61,400 nucleotides of DNA. It comes from an uncultured Blastocatellia bacterium. Its GTDB lineage: Bacteria > Acidobacteriota > Blastocatellia > Chloracidobacteriales > Chloracidobacteriaceae. Below the pieces are notes generated by a model. It was not told the origin of the DNA and did no database searches. It worked only from the letters and a program-made list of their open reading frames with translations. Location of the stretch: the NCBI GenBank assembly GCA_937934745.1, contig CALGZC010000009.1, positions 1 through 61,400 on the forward strand. The letters are read 5' to 3'. Both the position numbers and the translations under genes were made by a program. Shown here in pieces: positions 52,632-61,151 of the stretch (positions are counted from its first letter, which is position 1; the number at the start of each line of letters is the position of its first letter).

Positions 52632-54758
52632 TCAGTGACTCAGGGTTACCCGACAAAGCATGCCGTCGGCGACCGGCGCACCCGGCGGAATAGATTGTGT
52701 CTGAACAACGCCGAAACCATTTGCCTCAAGCCGGACTCCGACCTTGGCGCAAGTGATCAGTGCCGACCGCAGGCCCAACCCGTGCAGGTCTGGCATGCGC
52801 CGGCCGGCGCTGACCGTGATCATCACGGACACCTCTCCGGCATTTGGCTGTCCCAGGCGAGCCGTCGCACGGCTGGGCAACCGCGCCGACATGGGCCAGG
52901 CATCGTCGCGTCCATCTGGCGGCGCTTCAAGCGGAAGCGGGGCGCCGCCGGCCCAGGCCGGCTCAATGTCCAGCGATTTGTCCGGCGGTATCTTCAACAG
53001 CGGGAGGAGGGTTTCCACCACCTGCGCAAACACCGGCGCCGCAGCATCGCCGCCGTGATGCCGACCGTAGGGAGGTTCGTCAATCATCACAGCAACGGCC
53101 AATGCCGGGCGCGTCGCCGGCGCAAAACCGACAAACGAAGCGACATAGCGCGTTTCGGAGTAGCGCCCGCGCTCGACCTTCTTTGCCGTGCCGGTTTTAC
53201 CGGCCGTCGTGTACCCTCGTACAGAGGCCCGTTTGCCTGTTCCGCGTTCGACCACTGCCCGCATTAGGAGCGTCATGTCCTGCGCCGTCTCCCGACTGAC
53301 AACCCGCCGGGTGCGGGGCTTGACTTCCAGTAACACGTCGCCGGTCGTCGAGATAATACGTTGCGCAATATGTGGCTGAACCCAGACACCGCCGTTGGCA
53401 ATCGTGGCCGCTGCCGCACAGAGTTGGAGCAGGGTCACGTTGACGCTGTAGCCCATTGGTAGCGCCCCGAGCAAAGCGTCACTGAGGTAACCGACGCCGC
53501 CGGCCGTTTCACCGGCTAAACCGACATCGGTGGGTTGCCCAAAACCAAATCGCTCAACGTAGCGCAGGAGTCGGTCGCGCCCGAGCCGTATGCCGGTCTT
53601 AATTGCGGCCACATTAGACGATTTGGCGAAGGCTTCCTCAGTCGTCAATGCACCATACCGGCCGCCGTCCAAAATCGTGTGGCCGTTCATCTGAATGGCG
53701 CCGCCCTGACAGTCAATTTTTTGCTGGCGTGTCAGGAGCTTTTCCTCTAGGGCACCGGCATAGGTGACGATTTTGAAGACCGAGCCGGGTTCATAATGAT
53801 CCAGAACAGCACGGTTGCGGTAGCGGCGCAGCAGCGCCTCGGTATCCCTGGGCGGTTCGTGCAGTGGATCGCCAAACGACGACGCCAGTGCCAATACCTC
53901 ACCGGTGTTCGGATTGAGGACGGCAACTGCCCCTCCCTTCGCTCCTTGCTCGCGCAGGGTATCACCGAGGATCCGCTCCACCTCAAACTGCATCTGTGTG
54001 TCCAGCGTCAGAACCAGGCTTTGCCCTACCTCAGGCGATTCCTCCAAAACGTTAAACACTTTCCGTCGGGCATCGCGCTCCACAATGATGCGCCCAGGCC
54101 TACCCACCAAATGTGTCTCAAACGCCCGCTCGACGCCGGCTTGCCCGTGCTCTTCCACTTCATCGCCGTTGACACCGACAAAACCGACCACTGAGGCACC
54201 GACCAGCCCCTGTGGGTAGTGGCGTTGCATTTCCGTCACCAGTTCAATGCCCTGGATGTCCAGACTCTGCACAGCCTTGGCTTCTTCTGGCGTTACCTTC
54301 CGCTTCAGTGCCACAAAAACACTGGTACTGGTCAGTTTCCTTACAACGGTATCCTGGTCAAGACCGAGGATCGCGGCGAGTCGGCCGGCCTTGTGGAGGT
54401 CTTCCGGACGCACATTTTTAGGCGCGACATAAACCGATGCCGCCTTGAGACTGATGGCTAACTCGCGTCCCTGCCGATCGAGAATCCGCCCGCGACAGGG
54501 TGGTGTCTTGAGCACCTTGTGCTGCTGTTGCTCGGCTTTTTCACGGAGGCTGTCAGACTGATAGACCTGTAGTTGAACAAGCCGCCCGACAACCACCAGC
54601 AGCCACAGACCGAGTATCCCCCCGACGACCACCAGGCGCCGCAGCCCTGTTGCATCCGTATCCACCACGGCCGATACCCGCCGCCGATGGGGCACAGTCA
54701 GGACGGCATTGCGCACTGGGGCGGCGATACGCGTGGTCAGTGTTCGCGTTGTCGGCAT
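52632..54758 (-). CDS. ftsI: septal transpeptidase FtsI/PBP2-type with PASTA domain
   Basis: Class B penicillin-binding protein, 708 residues. One N-terminal membrane helix (LVVVGGILGLWLLVVVGRLV) anchors it. The pedestal has RGRILDRQGRELA. Active-site motifs are PGSVFKI (SxxK) near residue 325, KSSN near 380 and KTGTAKK near 515. A PASTA domain (MPDLHGLGLRSALITCAKVG) closes the protein. It cross-links septal peptidoglycan. It lies directly after ftsL with stop and start overlapping (TAATG). Confidence 0.93.
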   Translation of the reverse strand: MPTTRTLTTRIAAPVRNAVLTVPHRRRVSAVVDTDATGLRRLVVVGGILGLWLLVVVGRLVQLQVYQSDSLREKAEQQQHKVLKTPPCRGRILDRQGRELAISLKAASVYVAPKNVRPEDLHKAGRLAAILGLDQDTVVRKLTSTSVFVALKRKVTPEEAKAVQSLDIQGIELVTEMQRHYPQGLVGASVVGFVGVNGDEVEEHGQAGVERAFETHLVGRPGRIIVERDARRKVFNVLEESPEVGQSLVLTLDTQMQFEVERILGDTLREQGAKGGAVAVLNPNTGEVLALASSFGDPLHEPPRDTEALLRRYRNRAVLDHYEPGSVFKIVTYAGALEEKLLTRQQKIDCQGGAIQMNGHTILDGGRYGALTTEEAFAKSSNVAAIKTGIRLGRDRLLRYVERFGFGQPTDVGLAGETAGGVGYLSDALLGALPMGYSVNVTLLQLCAAAATIANGGVWVQPHIAQRIISTTGDVLLEVKPRTRRVVSRETAQDMTLLMRAVVERGTGKRASVRGYTTAGKTGTAKKVERGRYSETRYVASFVGFAPATRPALAVAVMIDEPPYGRHHGGDAAAPVFAQVVETLLPLLKIPPDKSLDIEPAWAGGAPLPLEAPPDGRDDAWPMSARLPSRATARLGQPNAGEVSVMITVSAGRRMPDLHGLGLRSALITCAKVGVRLEANGFGVVQTQSIPPGAPVADGMLCRVTLSH

Positions 54759-55096
54759 TAGGGACGCGCCTCCAGGACAATGGTCTGTCCGGCCTGCGGT
54801 CGTACAAAGCGGTACGGACGCCCCAACCTCTCAATGTGCATAGGCGATAACTTTTGCTGCCGTTCGGTTTCGAGTTGCTGCCGCTCGCGGATTAGTTCCT
54901 CCAGCTCTCCGCGGAGCCGGTGCGCTTCATAGCTCATGCGCAGTGCTTCCAACTGTTGCCACGCAGCAAGACCAAACCCCATGGCCAGGACGACACCTCC
55001 CAGGCAGACAAGCGTCCATTGCAGGAGTGACTGCCGGTCAAGGGGCCGCCGGCAGCGCTGGTTGCTGAGCGGGGTGAGCCACCGATAGCGGGACAT
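54758..55096 (-). CDS. ftsL: FtsL-like cell division protein
   Basis: A 112-residue bitopic protein. Basic cytoplasmic end, one membrane helix (LVCLGGVVLAMGFGLAAWQ) and a coiled coil (ALRMSYEAHRLRGELEELI). The identity rests on this plan and on the position between rsmH and ftsI, because FtsL sequences are poorly conserved. The ATG at 55096 is six bases after GGGAGG; a GTG two codons earlier touches that site. It recruits the FtsI-FtsW synthase to the septum. Confidence 0.8.
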   Translation of the reverse strand: MSRYRWLTPLSNQRCRRPLDRQSLLQWTLVCLGGVVLAMGFGLAAWQQLEALRMSYEAHRLRGELEELIRERQQLETERQQKLSPMHIERLGRPYRFVRPQAGQTIVLEARP

Positions 55097-55153
55097 ACCC
55101 ACCTCCCCACTGGTAGTTCTGTCTCCCCCCCTAGGCTCGATCTTTTTTCCGGG

Positions 55154-56110
55154 TCAGGCCGGTGGTAAACGCTCCGCACTGCGCAGCTTGGCGCTGCGGG
55201 CACGTGGATTGGCCGTCACTTCGGCTGCCATTGGGACAACCGGGCGCCGATGCAACAGCCGCAGACGCGGTTTGGGCACCAGGCGTTGCCCTTTCTCGTT
55301 GACCGGGGTATCCCCATCGGGGATGCCGGCTTCCCGCCGCAGAGCGTGTTTGATAATGCGGTCCTCAAGTGAGTGAAAAGTCAGCGCCACAAATCGCCCA
55401 CCCGGCGCAAGGACATCGGTTGCCTCTGACACGAAGGTTTCCAGGCCCTCAAGTTCCCGGTTGACTGCAATGCGCAGCGCCTGGAAGGTCCGTGTCGCCG
55501 GATCACGGCGGTGCGGGCCGCACGTCGGCACCACCTGCCGCACAAGCTCTGCCAACCGTCCGGTGGTGAGAATGGGCGCTTGCCGGCGCGCCGTCACGAT
55601 GGCGCGCGCCACACGCCCTGCATAACGTTCTTCCCCCCACTGCCGGATCAGCGTGGCAAGCTCAGCTTCACCCCAGGTATTGACAATGTCTGCGGCCGTG
55701 AGCGTTTGACAGACGTCCATCCGCATATCCAGCGGGCCATCTTGGCGGAAACTGAAACCGCGCGCCGGATGGTCGAGTTGCCACGACGAAACCCCAAGGT
55801 CCACCAGAATGCCGGCGACCTGCCCCCAGCCCAACCGGGACAGAATCTTTTTCAAGGAGCGAAAATCATCATGCACAAACTGTACCCGGTCAGCATACTT
55901 GGCAAGGCGCACCGCAGCGTAATGGAGCGCCTCGGCATCCCGGTCAATCGCCAATACCCGGGCTCCAGCCGCCAGCAGCGCCTCGCTGTGGCCGCCCAAC
56001 CCTACCGTACCATCCACAAACCATCCCCCACGCCTTGGCTCAAGTGCCGCCAGCACTTCGGTCAGCAGGACCGGGACATGGCACGGAAGCGTGTCACACA
56101 CCATAGGCAA
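55154..56110 (-). CDS. rsmH: 16S rRNA (cytosine-1402-N4)-methyltransferase RsmH
   Basis: About 318 residues. The start HVPVLLTEVLAAL and the SAM site FVDGTVGLGGHSEALL are family hallmarks. ILVDLGVSSWQLD, RGFSFRQDGPLDMRMD and LTFHSLEDRIIKHALR follow. It begins the division cluster (rsmH-ftsL-ftsI), but no mraZ lies upstream. An ATG two codons later is also possible. Confidence 0.95.
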   Translation of the reverse strand: MPMVCDTLPCHVPVLLTEVLAALEPRRGGWFVDGTVGLGGHSEALLAAGARVLAIDRDAEALHYAAVRLAKYADRVQFVHDDFRSLKKILSRLGWGQVAGILVDLGVSSWQLDHPARGFSFRQDGPLDMRMDVCQTLTAADIVNTWGEAELATLIRQWGEERYAGRVARAIVTARRQAPILTTGRLAELVRQVVPTCGPHRRDPATRTFQALRIAVNRELEGLETFVSEATDVLAPGGRFVALTFHSLEDRIIKHALRREAGIPDGDTPVNEKGQRLVPKPRLRLLHRRPVVPMAAEVTANPRARSAKLRSAERLPPA

Positions 56111-56229
56111 CGCTTACACCACGGGCGTTATGGTAGGGAGTGCCGCCGCCGCACGTCAAGCGCGAGACGACCTGGCTCAGCAAAATGAACCTTTTAGCCA
56201 GAAAGGTTTAGTAGAGCTGAGAAAAGATT

Positions 56230-57432
56230 TCAGTTGATGTTTTTTTGCTGCGCCGCCCGTACCAACTGGGCGACGACTTCGACGTGGGCTGTTTGCGGGA
56301 ACAGATCAAGCCCGACCAATCCGGTCAGCTGATAACCGTGCGCCAGCAAAAACTTCAGGTCGCGGGCCAGGGCGGCCGGATGACAGGAAACATACGTCAC
56401 GTGTTGCGGACCAATTGCCGCCAGAGTCCGCCGAACGGCATTCTCGAGGCCGGCACGCGGCGGGTCGGCAACCAGCCAATCTACCCGGCCGACCAGAGCC
56501 GCAACCTGCGCCTGAAGCCAGCGTCCGCAGTCCTCGGCGATAACCTGCACGTTGTCAACCTGGTTTTGCCGGACGTTCTCACGGGCGAAAGTCACCGCGT
56601 GGGGCGCTGCTTCGACGGCAATGACACGCCGAAACCGCCGGGACAACGGCAGCGTAAACAGCCCGACACCGGCGTATAGATCCAGCGCCAAACCGTCCCC
56701 CGGCGGACACGGTTCAGGAACGACCTCGGCAATGAGCGCCGCCACGAGTTCCCAGTTAACCTGGAAAAAACACCGCGCGTCGTAAGTGTAAACAAAATCG
56801 CCGATCCGGCGGCAAATCGGCTGCGTCGGGAGCGCAGCCAGCGGGGCCGAAGCCGACAGCGTTGCACCGTCGCCGACGGTCACTTCCAGAGATCTGGCCG
56901 GCAGCGTCGGACGCTCCCGACGCAAGCTCCGCGGCAGGTCGGCCAACGGCGGGCAGAGGAGCGGGCATGTCTCAATTTCACAGAGTTCGGTAGTACCGGT
57001 GGCGTAAAACCCGACCTGCCAACGCTCCCCGTGCGCAGACAACTTGAATTGGACACGGCTGCGGTAGCCCCATTCTGTCCCCGTCCGCATCGGAATGGGC
57101 GACTCCCAGGCAATGTGTCCCAACCGCAGCAGCGCCTCGCGGATGACAGCACGCTTGACCTCAACTTGAGCCGCGTAATCCAGGTGCTGCAACTGGCAGC
57201 CACCGCAAACGCCATAGTGGGGGCAGGGTGCGGCCCGCCGGGCAGGTGACGCCCGCAGCACTTCCAGTAACCGACCGCGCGCAAAGGTCGGTTTTTCCTC
57301 GACCAGTTGAACACGGACGCGTTCGCCCGGCGCCACGTACGGCACAAACACTGCCCGCCCATCTGGAAGATGAGCGAGGCCGTCGCCGCCGGCAACGAGA
57401 CGTTCGATCCAAAGCTCGAGGGACTCGACCAT
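56230..57432 (-). CDS. 23S rRNA (uracil-5-)-methyltransferase, RlmD/RumA type
   Basis: A 400-residue protein. An N-terminal TRAM domain (IERLVAGGDGLAHLPDGRAV) is followed by the [4Fe-4S] Cys set CPHYGVCGGCQLQH near residue 70 and TCPLL near 155. The methyltransferase domain has LDLYAGVGLFTLPL near 250, VADPPRAGLENAV and the catalytic Cys in YVSCHPAALARDL near 355. It methylates a uridine of 23S rRNA; the exact position (U747 or U1939) cannot be told. It is probably co-directed with pepA, 46 bases upstream. Confidence 0.9.
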   Translation of the reverse strand: MVESLELWIERLVAGGDGLAHLPDGRAVFVPYVAPGERVRVQLVEEKPTFARGRLLEVLRASPARRAAPCPHYGVCGGCQLQHLDYAAQVEVKRAVIREALLRLGHIAWESPIPMRTGTEWGYRSRVQFKLSAHGERWQVGFYATGTTELCEIETCPLLCPPLADLPRSLRRERPTLPARSLEVTVGDGATLSASAPLAALPTQPICRRIGDFVYTYDARCFFQVNWELVAALIAEVVPEPCPPGDGLALDLYAGVGLFTLPLSRRFRRVIAVEAAPHAVTFARENVRQNQVDNVQVIAEDCGRWLQAQVAALVGRVDWLVADPPRAGLENAVRRTLAAIGPQHVTYVSCHPAALARDLKFLLAHGYQLTGLVGLDLFPQTAHVEVVAQLVRAAQQKNIN

Positions 57433-57478
57433 AATGCGCCCACCCTGAAACTCGGGCTTGAGGTCGTTTCCCAGGGTT

Positions 57479-58981
57479 TTATTTCACCGGTCCAGCAGAC
57501 ATCTGTTCGACAAGTTGCACAAGTGTTCGCACTCCGAAGCCGGTAGGACCTTTCGCCAGATCGGGCTTGTCGGCATCAAGCCAGGCGACCCCGGCAATGT
57601 CAAGGTGAACCCAGGGCGTATCCTCTACAAATTCCCGCAAAAACCAGGCGGCCGTAATCGAGCCAGCGTAGCGATTGCCCAGGTTCTTGATATCGGCAAT
57701 GTCGCTTTTCATCAGTTCGCCATACTCTTCGTCTAACGGCAACTGCCAGACCTTCTCACCGGCTGCAGCAGCGGCAGCCTTGACACTTTCGATCCACGCC
57801 GTGTCGGTACCCATCAAGCCTGCCCGCTCTTGCCCAAGGGCCACCATAACCGCGCCGGTCAGGGTGGCCAGGTCAACGATGTGCGTTGCGCCGCCGTCTT
57901 TCCGGGCATAAGCCAGCGCGTCGCACAACACCAGGCGACCTTCGGCATCCGTATCAATGACTTCAATCGTCTTACCGTTGTACGCATGCAAAACATCTCC
58001 CGGCTTGTAGGAGGCCGCCGAAGGCATGTTTTCCGCTGCCGCCACGTAACCATCTACGGCGATGGGCGGCTTAAGCCGCGCAATCGCTTGCATGGCGCCG
58101 ATAACGGCTGCGCCGCCGGACATGTCGTACTTCATCTCCCACATCGCATCGCGTGGCTTGAGACAAATCCCACCCGTATCAAACGTAATCCCCTTACCCA
58201 CAAGGGCAAGCCGCATATGACCGTCAGCGGTGCTTCCCGCCGGACGGTAGCTGAGCCGGATTAGTTGCGGTTCCTGGGCGCTGCCCTGCCCGACGGCCAG
58301 TAAGGCCCCCATGCCCAGCTCCATCATCGCCGCACGACCCAACACCAGACACGTCAGCCCTTCCTGCTCGGCCATGGCTTGCGCCCGCCGTGCCATTTCA
58401 ACAGGCGTCAGCTTGTTGCTTGGCTCCTGGGCTAGGGTGCGCGCAAAATTGACCGCCTCGGCCAGGGTAACGCCACGGTTGATCCCTGCCTGAACCACCT
58501 CGGCAAGCTGTGGTTCGACACACAGCGTCACACTGTCGATGTGTTTTGTGTCTTCTTTTGGTTTCCGGTAGAGCGCCGGGTCGTAAACGCCGGTCAGTAC
58601 GCCGTCGGCCACGGCCGCTGCGTGGGCCAGTTCAAACGGGCTGCGCGGCACGATTCCGAGCGTTGTCACACCTTTCTTTGTAGCCACACGCGCCGCCTGC
58701 GCACTGCACCGGCGCAGCGCGCGTAGGTCAAAGTCTGCCGCCGGCCCAGCGCCGACCAACAACAGTCGCTTTGCCTCCACCCCACCGGCAAGGTGCAACG
58801 TCACGGTTTCACCCATTTTGCCGCGCATTTCCCTCCCCATCACGTTCGGCAGCAACCCCGGCAGGGCCTCATTGAAACCATCTAAAGGAGGGGTGTTCAG
58901 GGTGTCTTCTTCAAATACAAACAGGACTAGCGCATCGGCAGCCAGAGTACGCGCGTCACGCGTCCAAACGTCAAACTTCAT
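57479..58981 (-). CDS. pepA: cytosol leucyl aminopeptidase PepA
   Basis: Two-metal aminopeptidase of the M17 family, 500 residues, as expected. Metal and catalytic residues are visible in VGKGITFDTGGICLKP near residue 265, MKYDMSGGAAVIG near 285 and IDTDAEGRLVLCDAL near 350. The N-terminal domain is more variable. It releases N-terminal residues from peptides in the cytosol. It starts with ATG at 58981. Confidence 0.95.
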   Translation of the reverse strand: MKFDVWTRDARTLAADALVLFVFEEDTLNTPPLDGFNEALPGLLPNVMGREMRGKMGETVTLHLAGGVEAKRLLLVGAGPAADFDLRALRRCSAQAARVATKKGVTTLGIVPRSPFELAHAAAVADGVLTGVYDPALYRKPKEDTKHIDSVTLCVEPQLAEVVQAGINRGVTLAEAVNFARTLAQEPSNKLTPVEMARRAQAMAEQEGLTCLVLGRAAMMELGMGALLAVGQGSAQEPQLIRLSYRPAGSTADGHMRLALVGKGITFDTGGICLKPRDAMWEMKYDMSGGAAVIGAMQAIARLKPPIAVDGYVAAAENMPSAASYKPGDVLHAYNGKTIEVIDTDAEGRLVLCDALAYARKDGGATHIVDLATLTGAVMVALGQERAGLMGTDTAWIESVKAAAAAAGEKVWQLPLDEEYGELMKSDIADIKNLGNRYAGSITAAWFLREFVEDTPWVHLDIAGVAWLDADKPDLAKGPTGFGVRTLVQLVEQMSAGPVK

Positions 58982-59125
58982 GCTGTGTCAGAGACTCCTT
59001 GGCGTGTTAAGTTCGTCAAATGACCGTGCCCGCCACGGATACTACCTAGCCGGACAGCAGAAACAAGTCTCTTCCCTGGCCCCGGACACCGACGATCACC
59101 CAGAGGCACTACCCATAGCGGCCAC

Positions 59126-59163
59126 AAAAAAAAACGAGATGGAGACATAGCATCTCCATCTCG
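59126..59163 (-). terminator. intrinsic terminator of the small secreted protein gene
   Basis: CGAGATGGAGA (59135-59145) pairs perfectly with TCTCCATCTCG (59153-59163) over a 7-base loop. On the minus strand the stem is followed by nine T. It sits 80 bases beyond the leftward gene stop. It is a very strong Rho-independent terminator. Confidence 0.9.
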
Positions 59164-59242
59164 ACAATTCATCGTGTCAGCGTTTATTGTAGTTGGCGCA
59201 ATCTTTTAGCGCAGTCTGAGTGCAATCACTTGAAACTGACCC

Positions 59243-59443
59243 CTAAAACTGGTTCGTAGACATCACAGCACCGCTCGGCGCTGAAGCAGCTTTCTTCTTG
59301 CGCCGACGGCGTTTCTTTTTCGTTTTCGTTCCTGAAGCGCTATCGGCGGCCGGCTGCTCCTGGGCATAGGCGTTCTCAATGACGCCAAACGTGGTCACTC
59401 CCATCGCAAGCGCGACCAAAAGCGCGAGAGCCATTTTTTTCAT
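59243..59443 (-). CDS. small secreted basic protein
   Basis: A 66-residue protein. A classic signal peptide (KKMALALLVALAMGVTTFG, then NAYAQEQ with an AYA-Q cleavage site) leaves a mature peptide of about 35 residues. Its core is TKTKKKRRRRKKKAA, followed by a Ser/Ala-rich tail. AAAGGAAA precedes the ATG. The basic core could bind nucleic acid, LPS or peptidoglycan; the sequence gives no more. It has its own strong terminator, and another lies 200 bases upstream. Confidence 0.7.
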   Translation of the reverse strand: MKKMALALLVALAMGVTTFGVIENAYAQEQPAADSASGTKTKKKRRRRKKKAASAPSGAVMSTNQF

Positions 59444-59642
59444 AGTGTCGCCATTTCCTTTCGGTAAAGTGTGTGCCTTGCAGTCAGTTCGTCCCCGCTG
59501 TCGCGGGTTGTCATTAATGCTTTTATGCAAGCCCTGTACCAGACCTTTCACAATCCCCGTGGCAGCGTCCAAAGCTTCTGGAATCAACTTTTTGCGGACT
59601 AGCCGATCCATTCCGGCAGCCACTGCCCGCCGGATATGAGGC

Positions 59643-59687
59643 AAAAAGGTGGGGCAGTTTGGCCGCCGGCAGCCAAACTGCCCCACC
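59643..59687 (-). terminator. orphan strong intrinsic terminator
   Basis: A 16-base-pair perfect stem (59648-59663 with 59672-59687) has an 8-base loop and is followed on the minus strand by five T. It lies 200 bases upstream of the small secreted protein start codon. The gene or RNA it terminates is not obvious. Confidence 0.8.
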
Positions 59688-59784
59688 GAAAACTCCACGT
59701 CGCCTCACCCAGGCGAAAAAATCCGACTTTGTTGCCACAACTGGCCTCCTATATCGCGCGTTTGAGAAAACGTGCGCCGATACA

Positions 59785-59809
59785 AACTCACCGGTACGAA
59801 CTCACCGGT
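59785..59809. repeat. direct repeat AACTCACCGGT upstream of the sigma gene
   Basis: AACTCACCGGT occurs at 59785-59795 and again at 59799-59809, 14 bases apart, shortly before the sigma factor start at 59832. It may be an operator or part of a promoter (inference). Confidence 0.5.
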
Positions 59810-59831
59810 CGGTAGGGGGCAAAGGCAACTG

Positions 59832-60416
59832 ATGGTGGAAGTGTCCGATCCAGAATCTGACCTGGAGTTAGTCAGGCGTGCGCTGGGCGGTGAACACCAG
59901 GCGTTTGAAACCCTAGTACGGCGCTGGGAACGGCCGGTGTTCAGCCTCGCCTACCGTCTGACCGGGTCGGATGAAGAGGCGCAGGATGTGTGCCAGGAAA
60001 CGTTTTTGGCCGCATTTCGCAACCTGAGCTCCTTTCGTGGTGAAGCCAAATTTTCATCGTGGCTTTACCGCATTGCCCTCAATGCGTGTCATTCACGACA
60101 ACGCCGGCGGACGGCCGACCATGTCTCACTTGAAGAGCAAACGGAAGCAAACGGCTTTGACCCACCGGCGCCAACGAATGCAGTGGATGAGGACTTGCTC
60201 CGCCACGAACAAGCACAACTGGTACGCCGGGCACTTGCGGCGCTGCCGGCCGAGATGCGGCAGGTTATTGTGATGAAGGAATACGAGGGACTGAAGTTAC
60301 ACGAGATTGCCGATGTGCTGGGCATTCCGGTCAGCACGGTGAAGACGCGGCTTTACACTGGACTCAACCTGTTGCGCCGCCGGCTGGAAGGCCTTGGGCT
60401 GCTACGCCCATTTTAG
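59832..60416 (+). CDS. ECF RNA polymerase sigma factor
   Basis: A 194-residue ECF sigma factor. Region 2 is AFETLVRRWERPVFSLAYRL to FSSWLYRIALNACHSRQRRR. Region 4 is near residues 130-180 (LAALPAEMRQVIVMKEYEGL, IADVLGIPVSTVKTRLYTGL). AAAGG lies a few bases before the ATG at 59832; a longer frame begins upstream but has no family resemblance. The next gene, 18 bases on, is an anti-sigma factor, so its activity should depend on signal-driven release. Confidence 0.92.
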   Translation: MVEVSDPESDLELVRRALGGEHQAFETLVRRWERPVFSLAYRLTGSDEEAQDVCQETFLAAFRNLSSFRGEAKFSSWLYRIALNACHSRQRRRTADHVSLEEQTEANGFDPPAPTNAVDEDLLRHEQAQLVRRALAALPAEMRQVIVMKEYEGLKLHEIADVLGIPVSTVKTRLYTGLNLLRRRLEGLGLLRPF

Positions 60417-60434
60417 AGAGGAAGGAAGGTTGTT

Positions 60435-61151
60435 ATGCCTGCACAGCATTCGTCATCCTCCGCCTGCCAACGTGGGCCGGACTTGGTCACGTACCTGTAC
60501 GGAGAAGCAACGCCGGCCCAAGTGGCCGACATTGAGCGTCACTTGCAGGACTGTGCTGCGTGCCGCGCCGAGTTGGATGGTTTTCAAGCCGTCCGGGCGA
60601 CACTACAAACCTGGACTCTAGACGCCGTTACGCCACGGATACAACTTGTTCTCAAGCCGACATTGTGGCAGTCCTTGCGCGAGTTCTTTGCCGTACTCCC
60701 GTGGTGGGGAAAACTGGCAACCGGCTGCGCTGCCGCCGTCGTTGTCCTGGCTCTAGTCAATTTCCGGGTGACGGTTGGGCCGCAGGGCGTTTCTCTGGCT
60801 TTCGGCCGGGCGGTGCAGCCGGCAGCCCCGGCTCCTCCGGCAGCCGGTTCGGTGGCGGCACTTGATCCGGCAGTAGATGCCACCGCCCTGCGCCATGTGC
60901 TCTCTCAAACGTTGACGGAAATGCTGACCGAACAAACACTCCGGCGTGAGGCCGAGCGCGACGCACGTCTGCAGGCGCAACTCACTGCCCAGCTCAAGCA
61001 GCAACGCACTGAACTCCTTCGCCTCATCGAACGTCTCAACCGTGAGCAGCGCCTGCAAATTGCCGTCTGGCTTCAGGAAAATGAACGGCGCGTCGGCCCA
61101 GATTGGCTTGACCTGGTTGGAGTTTCCCCGGCGGCAGAAGGTGATCAATGA
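60435..61151 (+). CDS. zinc-finger anti-sigma factor
   Basis: A 238-residue protein. The N-terminus has the anti-sigma zinc motif HLQDCAACRAEL near residue 35. A membrane segment (LATGCAAAVVVLALVNFRV) lies near residue 105. The C-terminal part from about 150 is a charged coiled coil (LTAQLKQQRTELLRLIERL), which is unusual and may be periplasmic. It should sequester the sigma factor encoded just before. Its stop overlaps the next start by four bases (ATGA). Confidence 0.86.
   Translation: MPAQHSSSSACQRGPDLVTYLYGEATPAQVADIERHLQDCAACRAELDGFQAVRATLQTWTLDAVTPRIQLVLKPTLWQSLREFFAVLPWWGKLATGCAAAVVVLALVNFRVTVGPQGVSLAFGRAVQPAAPAPPAAGSVAALDPAVDATALRHVLSQTLTEMLTEQTLRREAERDARLQAQLTAQLKQQRTELLRLIERLNREQRLQIAVWLQENERRVGPDWLDLVGVSPAAEGDQ

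Larger units (their letters stand above)
59444..59831 (-). ncRNA. candidate small RNA or attenuated leader, minus strand
   Basis: About 390 bases lie between the start codons of two divergent genes. On the minus strand GGTGGGGCAGTTTGGC pairs perfectly with GCCAAACTGCCCCACC (59648-59687), a 16-base stem followed by TTTTT (59643-59647). No leftward gene ends before it. An untested short frame (59738-59523, GTG start behind AGGAGG) runs through the hairpin. So this is either an independent sRNA ending near 59643 or a leader that attenuates the small secreted protein gene. The boundaries are uncertain. Confidence 0.4.
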
